Shown: positions 1 through 8,729, counted from the stretch's first letter. The stretch: 64,000 bases of DNA from Pseudorhodoplanes sinuspersici (GCF_002119765.1 NZ_CP021112.1:5636501-5700500), one strand, 5' to 3'. The notes: generated by a model from the sequence alone, not told the origin. A program made the numbers and translations.

Positions 1-19
1 GAAGGCTTCGTCGGTCAGT

Positions 20-487
20 TTGTCGCGCGCCGATTGCGAGGACTTCCTGATCAACGAGGCGCGCCTGCTTGACGAGGCGCGGTTCGACGAATGGCTGGCA
101 CTGTTCACGCCCGAGGCGCATTACTGGGTGCCGAGCGAGCCGAACCAGAAGAGCCCGCTCGATACCGTGTCGCTGATGTATGACGACCGGCGCTTGCTCG
201 AGACTCGCGTGCGCCGGCTGTCGAGCCCGAAAATCTATTCGCAGGAGCCGCGCTCGCGCACCAGCCGCATCGTCACCAACGTGACGATCGAAAGCGCTGT
301 GAATGGCGTGACCAAAGTGCGTTCGAAATTCGTGATGGTGGAATATCGGCGCGAAGAACAGCGCCTGTTCGCCGGCACCTATCTGCATGACCTCGTCTTG
401 ATCGATGATGCGATCCGCATCGCGTTCAAGAAGGTCGATCTCGTCAACGCCGATGCGCCCATGGACGGGCTGGTGGTGCCGTTCTAA
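20..487 (+). CDS. Rieske aromatic ring-hydroxylating dioxygenase, beta subunit (5' end uncertain)
   Basis: Small subunit of a ring-hydroxylating dioxygenase, a structural partner of the Rieske alpha subunit in the cytosol. The protein (about 155 aa) has the family's N-terminal EARLLDE helix, the HYWVP segment and a cystatin/NTF2-like fold pattern. It is clearly related to the beta subunit at 45919-46404, which has the same EARLLDE block and a similar length. The frame stays open to the left edge and the first available start is a TTG at 20, so the true start may lie outside the window. The alpha subunit is expected just upstream. The gene converges on the aldolase-cyclase gene, with a strong hairpin between them. 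Confidence 0.85.
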   Translation: MSRADCEDFLINEARLLDEARFDEWLALFTPEAHYWVPSEPNQKSPLDTVSLMYDDRRLLETRVRRLSSPKIYSQEPRSRTSRIVTNVTIESAVNGVTKVRSKFVMVEYRREEQRLFAGTYLHDLVLIDDAIRIAFKKVDLVNADAPMDGLVVPF

Positions 488-489
488 AG

Positions 490-520
490 CGTTTCCGGCT
501 TTGATGGAATCAAAGCCGGA
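490..520. terminator. Perfect hairpin between convergent genes; solo copy of the dispersed repeat hairpin
   Basis: TCCGGCTTTGAT (494-505) and ATCAAAGCCGGA (509-520) form a perfect 12-bp stem with a 3-nt loop. It begins a few bases after the TAA of the beta-subunit gene and ends 26 bases before the stop of the convergent gene, so it probably terminates transcription both ways. There is no T-run directly after it. The same hairpin is one half of the repeats at 25050, 55396 and 61291. Confidence 0.65.
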
Positions 521-545
521 GCCCGGTCTCAGGCCCTCGGCTTCG

Positions 546-2198
546 TCACGCCGGAACCAGCGCCAAAACGCGCAACGGGCTGCCCGAGCCCTTCTCGATC
601 TTCAGCGGCGCCGTCACCAGCACCGCGCCGGTCGGCGGCAATTGATCGAGATTGCAGAGGCTCGCAAGACCGAACTTGTTGGCACCATGCATCAGGTGAT
701 GCGCCGGGAATGCCGGCTCGAACGCGAAGGCGAGGCCCGCATCGGTGCCGACCGCTTCCACGCCCCAGCCATTGACGTTGCGCTGCTGCACGAGGAACGT
801 CACCGCCGCCGCCGAAGGGCCCGGCACATGCGGGCCGTCTTCTTTCATATTGAGGAAGCGCGCGGGATCCTCGCGCTTCGACCAGTCGGTGCGCATCAGC
901 ACCCAGGCGCCGTCCGGAATGCGGCCATGCTTTCCTTCCCACGCCTCGATATGCGACGGCTCCAGCAGGAATTTCTCATCCGCCGCCGCTTCCTTGCTGC
1001 AATCGATCACCACGGCAGGTGCAACGAAACGCTGTACCGACACCGTGTCTGTGTAACCGTCGGGATAATGCTGGCCGGTGACCCAATGGGCCGGCGCATC
1101 GAAATGCGTACCGGTATGTTCGCCGCAGGAAATGTTGTTCCAATACCAGGCGGGCCCGCGCTCGTCGTAGCGCGAAATCTCCGATGTGCGGAACGGATTG
1201 GATTGCGCCAGCGGCGGCGGCAGCTGGATCACCGGCGTCGACGGCTTCAGCGTCTGCGTCATGTCAACAACACGGATCTTGCCGTCGGCGATATGAGAGG
1301 CGAATTTCAGCAGCAGGTCAGACACGTCGTCATCCCCTTCATTGGATTGAGAGCCGATCTCGTTGGCGAGAGAAGCGAGTTCGTTGGATAGATATCCGGC
1401 GGAGGCCGATGCGGCGTGCGCGATGCCCGCGGGCTTCGCATCGGACACGCTGCTGAATTGTTTCATGGCTTTTGCAAAGCCGCCAGCGACAACCTCGATA
1501 TCGTTGGCCGCCACCACAATCGGATAGCCGTCGTCGCGGCGCGCAATCGCCGCATCTGTATTGCCGGTGAAAATACCGCACGGGATACCGACCGTTTTGC
1601 AGGCCTGCATGATGGTGTTGCAGGCATCGCCATGCCGAGCATCCGCCCGCGGAAATCCGTTGAGCGAGACCGCAAGATCGCCGGTGCCGATCAGCACGAA
1701 ATCGACGCCAGGCGTATTGGCGATCGCCGCCGCATGACGCACCCCGCGCAGGGTCTCGATCATCACACCGACGATCGTATGCTGCATCGCGTTCATGTAA
1801 TAGGCGCCGAAATCGCGCCCCAAGGGACGAACGCCGCCGCCCGAGCGCACACCTTCCGGTGGAAAGCGCGCGGCAGCGACGGCCGCTGCCGCCTCTTCAT
1901 CGGTTTCGATCAGGGGCACGATCACGCCTTCGGCGCCGGCATCCAGCGCCTGCCCGATCGCATTGGCGGAGTTCTCGGCAACCCGGACCAGCACCGGCGC
2001 CGTTTTTGACGCGATGCCGATGGCGTGTTCGATCGACAGACGATCCCAAAGCCCATGCTGGGCATCGATGACGATCGCGTCGGGAGCGGCTTGCGCCGCC
2101 AGTTCGATCACCGCGGGAGATCCGAGCGACATCCAGAACAAGCCGAGCGGCTCGCTCTGGCCGATCCGGTGACGCAGGGGCAAGGTCACGCCTGACAT
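546..2198 (-). CDS. HpcH/HpaI aldolase fused to a metal-dependent cyclase (two-domain protein)
   Basis: The 550-aa protein joins two enzymes usually encoded separately. Residues 1-250 are a class II pyruvate-aldolase (HpcH/HpaI) barrel with IDAQHG (His48), Arg72, the metal-ligand region IET near Glu148, and GVDFVLIGTGDL at 164-175. Residues about 300-550 are a cyclase/kynurenine-formamidase-like domain with the metal motif HTGTHFDAPAH (361-371). A low-complexity acidic/serine linker (about 253-295) joins them. The start at 2198 has GGAG six bases upstream; an in-frame ATG 51 bases earlier lacks this. An internal GTG at 1325 has its own GAAGGGG, so a free cyclase may also be made. The gene ends the leftward catabolic unit. 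The cyclase half is a paralogue of 16093-16890. The substrate is unknown; hydrolytic ring opening followed by aldol cleavage is inference. Confidence 0.85.
   Translation of the reverse strand: MSGVTLPLRHRIGQSEPLGLFWMSLGSPAVIELAAQAAPDAIVIDAQHGLWDRLSIEHAIGIASKTAPVLVRVAENSANAIGQALDAGAEGVIVPLIETDEEAAAAVAAARFPPEGVRSGGGVRPLGRDFGAYYMNAMQHTIVGVMIETLRGVRHAAAIANTPGVDFVLIGTGDLAVSLNGFPRADARHGDACNTIMQACKTVGIPCGIFTGNTDAAIARRDDGYPIVVAANDIEVVAGGFAKAMKQFSSVSDAKPAGIAHAASASAGYLSNELASLANEIGSQSNEGDDDVSDLLLKFASHIADGKIRVVDMTQTLKPSTPVIQLPPPLAQSNPFRTSEISRYDERGPAWYWNNISCGEHTGTHFDAPAHWVTGQHYPDGYTDTVSVQRFVAPAVVIDCSKEAAADEKFLLEPSHIEAWEGKHGRIPDGAWVLMRTDWSKREDPARFLNMKEDGPHVPGPSAAAVTFLVQQRNVNGWGVEAVGTDAGLAFAFEPAFPAHHLMHGANKFGLASLCNLDQLPPTGAVLVTAPLKIEKGSGSPLRVLALVPA
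1323..1340 (-). promoter_or_regulatory. Possible internal translation start for a free cyclase
   Basis: On the minus strand GAAGGGG (1334-1340) precedes an in-frame GTG (1323-1325) by eight bases, inside the linker of the aldolase-cyclase gene. Initiation here would give a cyclase of about 259 aa, very close to the 265 aa of the free paralogue at 16093. This may be a relic of two fused genes or a working second start. Confidence 0.4.
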
Positions 2199-2353
2199 CG
2201 CGAACTCCAAAACATGCGCACAACGGCTCTTAAATCCATCATGCGGCAAACACCCTGTTGACGCCCAGCTTTTGTACTTTCCGATAGTCTAGCCAATTGC
2301 GCGGACAGGTGTTCATTTTGTCTTGCCGCCGGTGATCCCACAAAGACTTAACC

Positions 2354-3085
2354 TTAATCGCGCCGCTGCGGATAGCGTTCGCCCTGCACGGAGATTGTGC
2401 GGAACGGATAATGCGCAGCCGTCCCCTCGAACGCGGGAAAGTTGTGGAAGTCGCGCCGCAGGGCCGCGCGCACAGGGCTTGCCATTGCCGCGTTCATTGC
2501 CTCGGGGCTGTCGAAGACGGTCTTGTTTCGCTGCATGGTCCTGCGCACGGAGAATGGTAAAGCCGAGATCACAACCGCGGGTGTGTAGATTTCGATCTTG
2601 CGGATGCCGGGGAATTTCGCCAGCAGCGGCGGATGTCCTTCGACATAGAAGAGATGCCAGGCATTCTCGTCTTTGGCCGGGCCTTCGTACTCGACCAGAT
2701 AGCTCAGAAGACCATCGGGGCGCTCACCCTTCACCGGCTCGGCCACCGGATAGCGGCGCGTCAGCATCGCGTGGTGGCTTGCCTTTGTCCCTTCGAGACT
2801 TGGCAAAAGGTCAGGATGCGCCAGCGCTTGCAGATAGCCGTGCGGACGCAAGCTGTTTTCGAGATCGGCAATCTCGGCAAATTCGAGTTGCAACACCAAA
2901 GCCGGCGATGTGTGCAACTCGGCCGCGTAATGCGGATCGTGCGCATGCACCGGCGTCATCACATGGCCTTCGATCAGTCGCGGACAGCCACGCAGGAAGG
3001 CGAGCAGCCCCTGATGATCGTGCTCATCGAGCGTTGGCGATTGGCCGTCTTTCGCGTCCCATTGGCAGAACCAGGAAATCGCCAT
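2354..3085 (-). CDS. Two-domain EthD-like dimeric alpha/beta-barrel protein
   Basis: A 243-aa soluble protein with two ferredoxin-like halves. The second half contains WHLFYVEGHPPLLAKFPGI (roughly residues 143-161), the His-plus-(K/P)xPGI pattern of EthD-type dimeric alpha/beta-barrel proteins. These often act as small auxiliary or isomerase-like enzymes beside oxygenases. The first half (MAISWFCQWD..., LRGCPRLIEGHVMTP) resembles the same fold. No cofactor motif is seen. The ATG has GGAG nine bases upstream. It lies between the CoA ligase and the aldolase-cyclase gene, all leftward, so it probably serves the same pathway. The exact reaction cannot be assigned. Confidence 0.65.
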   Translation of the reverse strand: MAISWFCQWDAKDGQSPTLDEHDHQGLLAFLRGCPRLIEGHVMTPVHAHDPHYAAELHTSPALVLQLEFAEIADLENSLRPHGYLQALAHPDLLPSLEGTKASHHAMLTRRYPVAEPVKGERPDGLLSYLVEYEGPAKDENAWHLFYVEGHPPLLAKFPGIRKIEIYTPAVVISALPFSVRRTMQRNKTVFDSPEAMNAAMASPVRAALRRDFHNFPAFEGTAAHYPFRTISVQGERYPQRRD

Positions 3086-3122
3086 GCGTACTTACTCCAC
3101 CCAAGAACGCCAAACCGTCCCC

Positions 3123-3245
3123 CGTCACCCTGAGGCGCTTGATGCGAAGCATCGAGCCTCGAAGGGCGGCGGGCCAAAAACCGCTATGCCGGGCCGTTCA
3201 TCCTTCGAGGCTCGCCGCTATAGCGGCTCGCACCTCAGGATGACG
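3123..3245. repeat. Intergenic palindromic repeat inside an operon
   Basis: CGTCACCCTGAGG (3123-3135) faces CCTCAGGATGACG (3233-3245), one mismatch apart, with a nested pair around ATCGAGCCTCGAAGG and CCTTCGAGGCTCG. This is the pattern of dispersed palindromic elements common in Bradyrhizobium-like genomes. It sits between the CoA-ligase stop and the EthD-like start, where a folded RNA could lower expression of the last two genes. It carries no coding sequence. Confidence 0.75.
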
Positions 3246-3286
3246 GATCAATGGGTGGCGATCAGTCGATGTGTTGATAGACATTA

Positions 3287-4918
3287 CTACCGCTTCACCT
3301 TGATCCCCGCCGCCTCGCGGTCCCAAGTGTCCGCCGACCGGCCCCGCTCGCGCAACTTGAATTTCTGCACTTTGCCGCTTTCGGTGCGCGGCAGGTCGCT
3401 CGCGAATTCCACAAACCGCGGAATGGCGAAATAGGACAGCCGGCCCTCGCAGAAGCGTACAAGGTCTTCGCCATTCAGCGTCGCGCCGTCCTTGACAACC
3501 ACCGTCGTCATCACCTCGTCCTCGGCCAGCTCAGAAGGCACCGGAAATACAGCAGCGATCTCCACCGCCGGATGCGACATGATCACCCGCTCCACCTCGA
3601 ACGACGAAATATTCTCGCCCCGGCGGCGGATCGTATCCTTCATCCGGTCGATGAATTTGTAATAGCCCTCTTCATTACGCACCACGCGATCGCCGGTATG
3701 CAGCCAAAGATTGCGCCAGGCTTCGACAGTCTTTTCCGGCATGCCGAAATAACCGGACGCCATCGAGAATGGCTCATCGCCGCGGAGCAACAATTCGCCT
3801 GGCGTGTTGTCCGGCACATCGTTGTCTTCGTCATCGACGATGCGGGCCTGGAAACCTTCCGCCAGCTTGCCGATCCAGCCCGGGCGGCGTGTCTCCATGG
3901 TCGCCCCGATCACGGCATTGCTTTCGGTCGCACCATAACCATCCAGCAAAACGATGCCGCTGCGCTCAGTGAAGATCTCATGCAGATGCGCCGGCACGCC
4001 GGGCGCAAGCGCGCAGCGCACCTTATGACGGCGCTCATCTTCGCTCGGCGGACGCGACAGCAGCATCGGCACCATCGCGCCGAGCACATACGTCACCGTT
4101 GCCCCGGAGGCGACGAGCGCCGACCAGAAATTCGAGACTGACAAGCGCTTCTCGACGACTTGGGTTGAGCCGGTCAACAGGGCCTGGAAGAACGTGCCGA
4201 GCGCGTTGACGTGAAAGAGCGGCAAGGTGGTGTGCAGCACATCGCCTTCACGCAGGCCAAGCTGGCGCGCGCAATAATAGCCCCACCAGAAATATTGCGC
4301 ATGCGGCGCGCACACGCCTTTCGACGGCCCCGTCGTGCCTGACGTGAACAGGATGGTGAGGAAATCATGCGGCTTCAAGGAAGCGGCCGGAACAGGCGCG
4401 GCAAGCTCCGGCAGCTTGCGAACGGGCACTGACTGATGCAGTGACGGCGCATCGGCCACCGGATCGATGATCCAGATCGCTTCCACCGCAAGACCGGAGA
4501 AATCGACAAACTCAAGCGCCGGCAGCCATTCGCTTTCGAGGACCAGCAGCCGTGCGCCGCTGGTCCGTAGCATATGTTCCAGTTGCGGCCCGCGCGCCGC
4601 AACATTGATCGGCACCGACACCGCTCCGATCCACGCACAGCCGAGAAACAATGCGATGAATTCAGTCCGGTTTCCGCAAACGATCGCGACGCGATCGCCC
4701 TTTTTCATTCCGGCCTGCGCAAAGCGCCCACCGCTGCGCGCCGCGATGTCGGCAACCTGCGCATAACTCCAGGTCGTGCCGTCGCACACGAATAACGGCT
4801 TGTCGCCATGGCGTGCCGCCTGCCGTTTCAGCATTTCGGGGACGACGCGTGCCGATGGCTCAAAACGTTCTTTCAGGCTTTCAACAATGCTCATGAGGTC
4901 GTCAACACCATCATGCAC
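3287..4918 (-). CDS. Acyl-CoA synthetase (AMP-forming), CaiC-like
   Basis: ANL-superfamily ligase that activates a carboxylic acid to its CoA thioester through an acyl-AMP. The 543-aa protein has all core motifs: ATP-binding loop LFTSGTTGPSKG, GYGATES, the hinge region LHTGDRV and DRMKDTIRRRGENIS, and the C-terminal catalytic lysine in PRTESGKVQK. Overall it resembles the carnitine/crotonobetaine-CoA ligase group, but the substrate cannot be read from sequence. The GTG at 4918 overlaps the monooxygenase stop by eight bases and has AAGGAA upstream; an ATG at 4894 is the alternative start. Its place after the monooxygenase suggests that the oxidised product, or the original substrate, is a carboxylic acid. 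Confidence 0.88.
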   Translation of the reverse strand: MHDGVDDLMSIVESLKERFEPSARVVPEMLKRQAARHGDKPLFVCDGTTWSYAQVADIAARSGGRFAQAGMKKGDRVAIVCGNRTEFIALFLGCAWIGAVSVPINVAARGPQLEHMLRTSGARLLVLESEWLPALEFVDFSGLAVEAIWIIDPVADAPSLHQSVPVRKLPELAAPVPAASLKPHDFLTILFTSGTTGPSKGVCAPHAQYFWWGYYCARQLGLREGDVLHTTLPLFHVNALGTFFQALLTGSTQVVEKRLSVSNFWSALVASGATVTYVLGAMVPMLLSRPPSEDERRHKVRCALAPGVPAHLHEIFTERSGIVLLDGYGATESNAVIGATMETRRPGWIGKLAEGFQARIVDDEDNDVPDNTPGELLLRGDEPFSMASGYFGMPEKTVEAWRNLWLHTGDRVVRNEEGYYKFIDRMKDTIRRRGENISSFEVERVIMSHPAVEIAAVFPVPSELAEDEVMTTVVVKDGATLNGEDLVRFCEGRLSYFAIPRFVEFASDLPRTESGKVQKFKLRERGRSADTWDREAAGIKVKR

Positions 4919-6011
4919 GCAGGCCCGCTTCCTTCAGCCGCGGGATCACGGTCTCGCAGAAATACGGCAGTTCGTTCTTGTAATTGACGAATGACAAGGC
5001 TGCGCCGTTGAAGCCCGCGCCTGCGAATTTCGCCAATTCGCTCGCCACATGGTCCGGCGTGCCGACCAGTGGATAGCTGCCGGTGCCCGCCGAGAAACGC
5101 TGCTTGTATTGCTTGAACGCTTCGTCCTCGTGGCTGTGGCTGAAATTCTTCTTCTGCTGCATGTGATAGGCGACAGCTTCTTCATCGATATTCTGCCGCG
5201 AGTAATAATCGTAATAGTCTTCTGCCTCGCTTTGCGTCGGGCGGCAGACGACATGACCAATCGTGAACACGCCGACCTCGCGACCGAACTTTTCTGCACG
5301 GCCCTTGATGTCAGCGATGTGTCCTTTGCCAACCTCAAGATCGGTGAAGCTCGTGAACAGATGATCGCAATTCTGCGCAGCGAAGTCGCGGCCGGGAGGG
5401 CCGAAAGCGGCGTTCATGGTCACCGGACGCGGACGCTGCAATGAGGCCGGACGGCTGACCGCCCCCTTCAACTGGTAATGCACGCCGCTGAAGTCGATCG
5501 GCTTGTCGCTGTTGTAGGTCTGGACGATGACGTCGATCCATTCCTTGGCCTGCACATAGGCGTCCTTCACCAGCGTGACACCGAACATGTCGAACTCGTC
5601 CGGATTCCAGCCGCAGACGATGTTGAGCCCGGCGCGGCCATGGCTGATGTGATCGACGGTCGCCAGCGCCTTTGCCGCATAGAGCGGATGCAGCAGCGGC
5701 ACATGGACGGTCATGAATAGCGCGATGCGCTCGGTCATGGCCGCAAGGCCCGCCGCCCAGGTGAAGGTCTCGAAAGACCATTCGCGCACATTGGTCGAGC
5801 CGCCATAACCGCGCCAGCGCGCGATCGGCAGGAAGAAGTCCATCCCGGCACGATCGGCAATCTGCGCCGCAGCGGCAATGTCGTCCCATTCCGCCTTCCA
5901 GGCTTCCGGGACTGTCGAAAACGTCAGACCGCGATCGGCATTCGCGGAGAAGACACCGAGCTTGAAGCCCTGATTGGCAGGGTCGGACATTGGGTTGATG
6001 ACCTGCGGCAT
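4911..6011 (-). CDS. LLM-class flavin-dependent monooxygenase, RutA-like
   Basis: Bacterial-luciferase-fold enzyme of 366 aa that would use reduced FMN and oxygen. The segment IARWRGYGGSTN followed by WSFETFTWAAGLAA closely resembles RutA (pyrimidine ring-cleaving monooxygenase) and sulfone or alkanesulfonate monooxygenases. GRAGLNIVCGWNPDEFDMFG is the typical FMN phosphate-site region. No other rut genes are present, so uracil is unlikely to be the substrate. GAGGAG lies seven bases before the ATG. A TTGACA promoter and a GTATAC palindrome sit directly upstream, so this is the first gene of the leftward catabolic unit. No flavin reductase is seen nearby; a housekeeping one would be needed. 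Confidence 0.88.
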   Translation of the reverse strand: MPQVINPMSDPANQGFKLGVFSANADRGLTFSTVPEAWKAEWDDIAAAAQIADRAGMDFFLPIARWRGYGGSTNVREWSFETFTWAAGLAAMTERIALFMTVHVPLLHPLYAAKALATVDHISHGRAGLNIVCGWNPDEFDMFGVTLVKDAYVQAKEWIDVIVQTYNSDKPIDFSGVHYQLKGAVSRPASLQRPRPVTMNAAFGPPGRDFAAQNCDHLFTSFTDLEVGKGHIADIKGRAEKFGREVGVFTIGHVVCRPTQSEAEDYYDYYSRQNIDEEAVAYHMQQKKNFSHSHEDEAFKQYKQRFSAGTGSYPLVGTPDHVASELAKFAGAGFNGAALSFVNYKNELPYFCETVIPRLKEAGLRA

Positions 6012-6030
6012 TTACAAGCTCCTCATCCGC

Positions 6031-6046
6031 AAACAGTATACTGTAT
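6031..6046. promoter_or_regulatory. Probable GntR operator, site 1
   Basis: AAACAGTATACTGTAT contains the perfect 12-bp palindrome ACAGTATACTGT (6033-6044). It lies just downstream of the predicted -10 box and about 25 bases before the monooxygenase start, where a bound repressor would block initiation. The site at 12650-12665 matches it at 15 of 16 positions. FCD-type GntR regulators commonly bind short GTATAC-type palindromes, and such a regulator is encoded next door. Confidence 0.7.
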
Positions 6047-6048
6047 CC

Positions 6049-6077
6049 AGATTATGAGGTGGGTTTCCCGCTGTCAA
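6049..6077 (-). promoter_or_regulatory. Sigma70-like promoter of the catabolic unit
   Basis: On the minus strand TTGACA (6072-6077) is followed after exactly 17 bases by TAATCT (6049-6054). The -35 is perfect and the -10 matches three of six positions. The GTATAC palindrome overlaps the expected transcription start. Confidence 0.55.
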
Positions 6078-6093
6078 ATCAAAGTCCGCCCGC

Positions 6094-6876
6094 TCATGGC
6101 CTCCGATAGGTCCGATAAGCCAGCACCGCCGCATCCACATGCTGCTTGAACAGCGTACTCACGCGGTCCGCCTTGCCGGCCCGGAATGCGTCGTGGATCG
6201 CTCGCAATCGCTCCAGAACATCCTCCCGTACCTTTCGTTGCGATAGCGTGACCAGTCGGATGACCTGCACATGATCGATGTAACGCGCCAGCGCCGCGAC
6301 CAGTTGTGCATTCGGCACCTGCGCCAGCCAGGCCCTGCGGAACGTCGCATTGGCGATGACGAAGGCCGCGAAGTCGTTCGCCTTGCTGGCCTTGATGCCG
6401 GCATTGATCGCGCCATCCATCGTCTCGAGCGCGGCCACGGTCATGTTCTTCGCAGCGATCGTCGCCGCGGCTGGCTCCAGCAGACGCCGGATCTCGAATA
6501 TTTCCTCGATTTCCTTGTCACTGTAGCGCCGCAGCACGAAGCCGCGCGTCGTACTTTCGAGCATGCCGTCGTGCACGAGCTGCATCAGCGCTTCGCGCAC
6601 CGGCATCCGTGAAACGCCGAACTTATTGGCGATATCGACATCGACCAAGCGGTCATCGAAGGTCAAGAGACCGCCGTGAATACGTTCGCGCAGATGATCA
6701 TAGATCTGCTCGCGCAGGCTGGCCGGCTTCAGCACCTTCATCTGCGAAGCCTCGGACTGCGGTTCCTTGGCTCGGATTGCTTTGTTTTGTACAGCCTTGG
6801 TTTGTGTAACCTTGGCTTGCGTGAGCTTGGCTTGCGGCTTTGCGGCCGGCTTGGCTTTGGTTGAGGCGCTGGTCAT
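6094..6876 (-). CDS. GntR-family (FCD) transcriptional regulator with a Lys/Gln-rich N-terminal tail
   Basis: The 260-aa protein has a winged helix-turn-helix (roughly residues 52-115: SLREQIYDHLRERI, KFGVSRMPVREALMQL) and an FCD effector domain (IFEIRRLLEPAAA onward). The last gene of the importer unit, it starts 10 bases after the ABC stop with GAGG upstream. The first 48 residues are unusual: alanine, lysine and glutamine in short AK/TK/QAK repeats, low complexity, absent from typical FadR-type regulators. The likely operators are at 6031 and 12650. The effector is probably the pathway substrate or a CoA intermediate (inference). Confidence 0.88.
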   Translation of the reverse strand: MTSASTKAKPAAKPQAKLTQAKVTQTKAVQNKAIRAKEPQSEASQMKVLKPASLREQIYDHLRERIHGGLLTFDDRLVDVDIANKFGVSRMPVREALMQLVHDGMLESTTRGFVLRRYSDKEIEEIFEIRRLLEPAAATIAAKNMTVAALETMDGAINAGIKASKANDFAAFVIANATFRRAWLAQVPNAQLVAALARYIDHVQVIRLVTLSQRKVREDVLERLRAIHDAFRAGKADRVSTLFKQHVDAAVLAYRTYRRP

Positions 6877-6886
6877 CGTCTCATCC

Positions 6887-8728
6887 TCATTGCAACACGG
6901 GCGGCCAGGGTTGATCGGTGTTGTCGGGCGGCACCGCACCCAGCAGCGCTTTGGTATAGGGATGGCGCGGATTCGCGAATACCGCTTCGGTGTCCCCCTC
7001 CTCGACAATCTCGCCGCCATGCATCATCAGGATGCGCGAGCACAGATAGCGCACCACCGCGAGATCGTGGCTGATGAACACCATCGTCAGCCCGTGACGG
7101 CGATTGAGATCGAGCAGGCAGTTGAGAATATGCGCCTGCACCGAAACATCGAGACCGGACACGATCTCGTCGGCGACCACAAGCTTCGGCTTCGCCCCAA
7201 GCGCGCGGCCGATATTCACACGCTGCCGCTGCCCGCCAGACAATTGCGACGGAAACCGGTCGAGGCAATCCGGCGGCAGGCCGATATCCTTCAAAAGATT
7301 TTCCGCAAACGGCCGCCGCGCGCTTTCCGGCTTGTAGCTCTCGCCCGCCTCCAGCGCCTGCGTCAGCAATCGCAGTACGCTGCGGCGCGGATTGAGCGCC
7401 GATTGCGGGTCTTGGAAAATGAGCTGCGTATCGCGCCGCGTCAGATGGATGATGCGGCCGTCCTGCACGTAGTCCTCACCGTCGATGCTGATGCTGCCGG
7501 CGCTCGGCTGTTCGAGGCCGACGATCAGCCGCCCGACCGAGGTCTTGCCGCTGCCGCTCTCGCCGACGATGCCGAGGATCTCGCCCTCGCGGATCGAAAA
7601 GGTCGCCGACTTCACCGCATCGAACCGCGATCGCCGCAGCCCGAGAAAGCCGCGCGAGGCTTGATAGCTTAACCGCACCTTCTCGAAGGCCACGGCAGGC
7701 TTCGACTTCACCTCGCCCAGCGCCGGCAGTTCGAGAATCGCCCCCGCCTCCACCGACCCGCCAGCCGAGCAACGCTCCGCACAGCGCACCCAATGTCCGG
7801 CACCGATCTGACGTGGCGGCAATCGCGTGGTCGCACAGGACGGATCCTTCACCGAACAGCGCGGCGCGAATCTACAACCGGGCAGACCGGCAAAGCTGCC
7901 GATCCCCGGCATGTGATCCGACAAGGCCGGCAGCACACGGCGCGGACCGGTCAGGTCCGGGATCGCCGCCAGCAAACTCTTGGTATAGGGATGCGACGGC
8001 GCCTTCAGCACCGCCGCCGCCGGGCCATATTCGACCATATCGCCGGCATACATCACGCCGACATTGCGGCAGACATGGCCGGCGAGCCGCAGGTCATGCG
8101 TGATGAACAGCAGTGCCGTATGATGCGCCGCCTGCTGCTCGGCGATCAGCCGCACGATCTGCGCCTGCGTCATCACATCGAGCGCCGTGGTCGGCTCGTC
8201 CGCCACCACCAGCGTCGGCTCGCCGGCGAAGGCCATCGCGATCAAGACGCGCTGGCACTGGCCGCCGGACAATTCATGCGGATAGCGCTGCAGCGCCTCT
8301 TCGGCATTGCGAAGCTGCACCTGCTGCAGGCGCTCGATCATCAGCGTGCGGCGGCGCGACTTGTCGATGCGAAGATGCTGCAGATGTTCGCCGAATTGCG
8401 CGCCGATGGTCCGCACCGGATTGAGCGCACTCAGCGGCTCCTGCGGAATGAAGGCGATCTTGCGCCCCAGCAAGGCGCGGCGCGCCGCCTTCCCGAGCGA
8501 GAGCAGGCTCTTGCCGTCGAACAGCACATCGCCGGACGACACCGAGAAGTTGTCCGGCAAAAGTCCCGAAACAGTCCGGCCGATCATGCTCTTGCCGGCA
8601 CCGGATTCGCCGACCAGGCCGATGATCTCGTCCTGTCCCAGATCGAATGACAGATCGCGCAGCACCTCGATGTTGCGCCCGCCGATCCGCGCCGTCACCG
8701 TCACCTTGTCGAAGGACAACACGCTCAT
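6887..8728 (-). CDS. Oligopeptide-type ABC transporter, two fused ATP-binding domains (DppD-DppF-like)
   Basis: A 613-aa protein with two complete nucleotide-binding domains in one chain. Domain 1 has Walker [12 protein letters not shown], signature LSGGQCQR and Walker [12 protein letters not shown]. Domain 2 has [19 protein letters not shown] and [12 protein letters not shown] cysteine-containing oligopeptide/dipeptide C-terminal region (PGCRFAPRC) follows domain 1. It powers the two permeases upstream. The start at 8728 follows the permease stop in TGACATG; the longer frame upstream has no Shine-Dalgarno and overlaps the permease. Such fused ATPases occur in GsiA/YejF-type importers. Confidence 0.92.
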   Translation of the reverse strand: MSVLSFDKVTVTARIGGRNIEVLRDLSFDLGQDEIIGLVGESGAGKSMIGRTVSGLLPDNFSVSSGDVLFDGKSLLSLGKAARRALLGRKIAFIPQEPLSALNPVRTIGAQFGEHLQHLRIDKSRRRTLMIERLQQVQLRNAEEALQRYPHELSGGQCQRVLIAMAFAGEPTLVVADEPTTALDVMTQAQIVRLIAEQQAAHHTALLFITHDLRLAGHVCRNVGVMYAGDMVEYGPAAAVLKAPSHPYTKSLLAAIPDLTGPRRVLPALSDHMPGIGSFAGLPGCRFAPRCSVKDPSCATTRLPPRQIGAGHWVRCAERCSAGGSVEAGAILELPALGEVKSKPAVAFEKVRLSYQASRGFLGLRRSRFDAVKSATFSIREGEILGIVGESGSGKTSVGRLIVGLEQPSAGSISIDGEDYVQDGRIIHLTRRDTQLIFQDPQSALNPRRSVLRLLTQALEAGESYKPESARRPFAENLLKDIGLPPDCLDRFPSQLSGGQRQRVNIGRALGAKPKLVVADEIVSGLDVSVQAHILNCLLDLNRRHGLTMVFISHDLAVVRYLCSRILMMHGGEIVEEGDTEAVFANPRHPYTKALLGAVPPDNTDQPWPPVLQ

Positions 8729-8729
8729 G

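Noticed and set aside
1323-1340. Aldolase-cyclase fusion as a sequencing frameshift
   Set aside because: The frame is continuous through both domains with a plausible linker, and a missed indel would break one of the domains; nothing indicates a frame change.
405-1391. Long plus-strand open frame opposite the aldolase-cyclase gene
   Set aside because: It is Arg-rich without any domain pattern, and the opposite strand encodes two clear enzyme domains. High GC content leaves the antisense frame open.
3123-3245. CRISPR or insertion sequence at the palindromic repeats (3.1 and 10.7 kb)
   Set aside because: Each is a single foldback with no spacer periodicity, no transposase frame and no evident target duplication.
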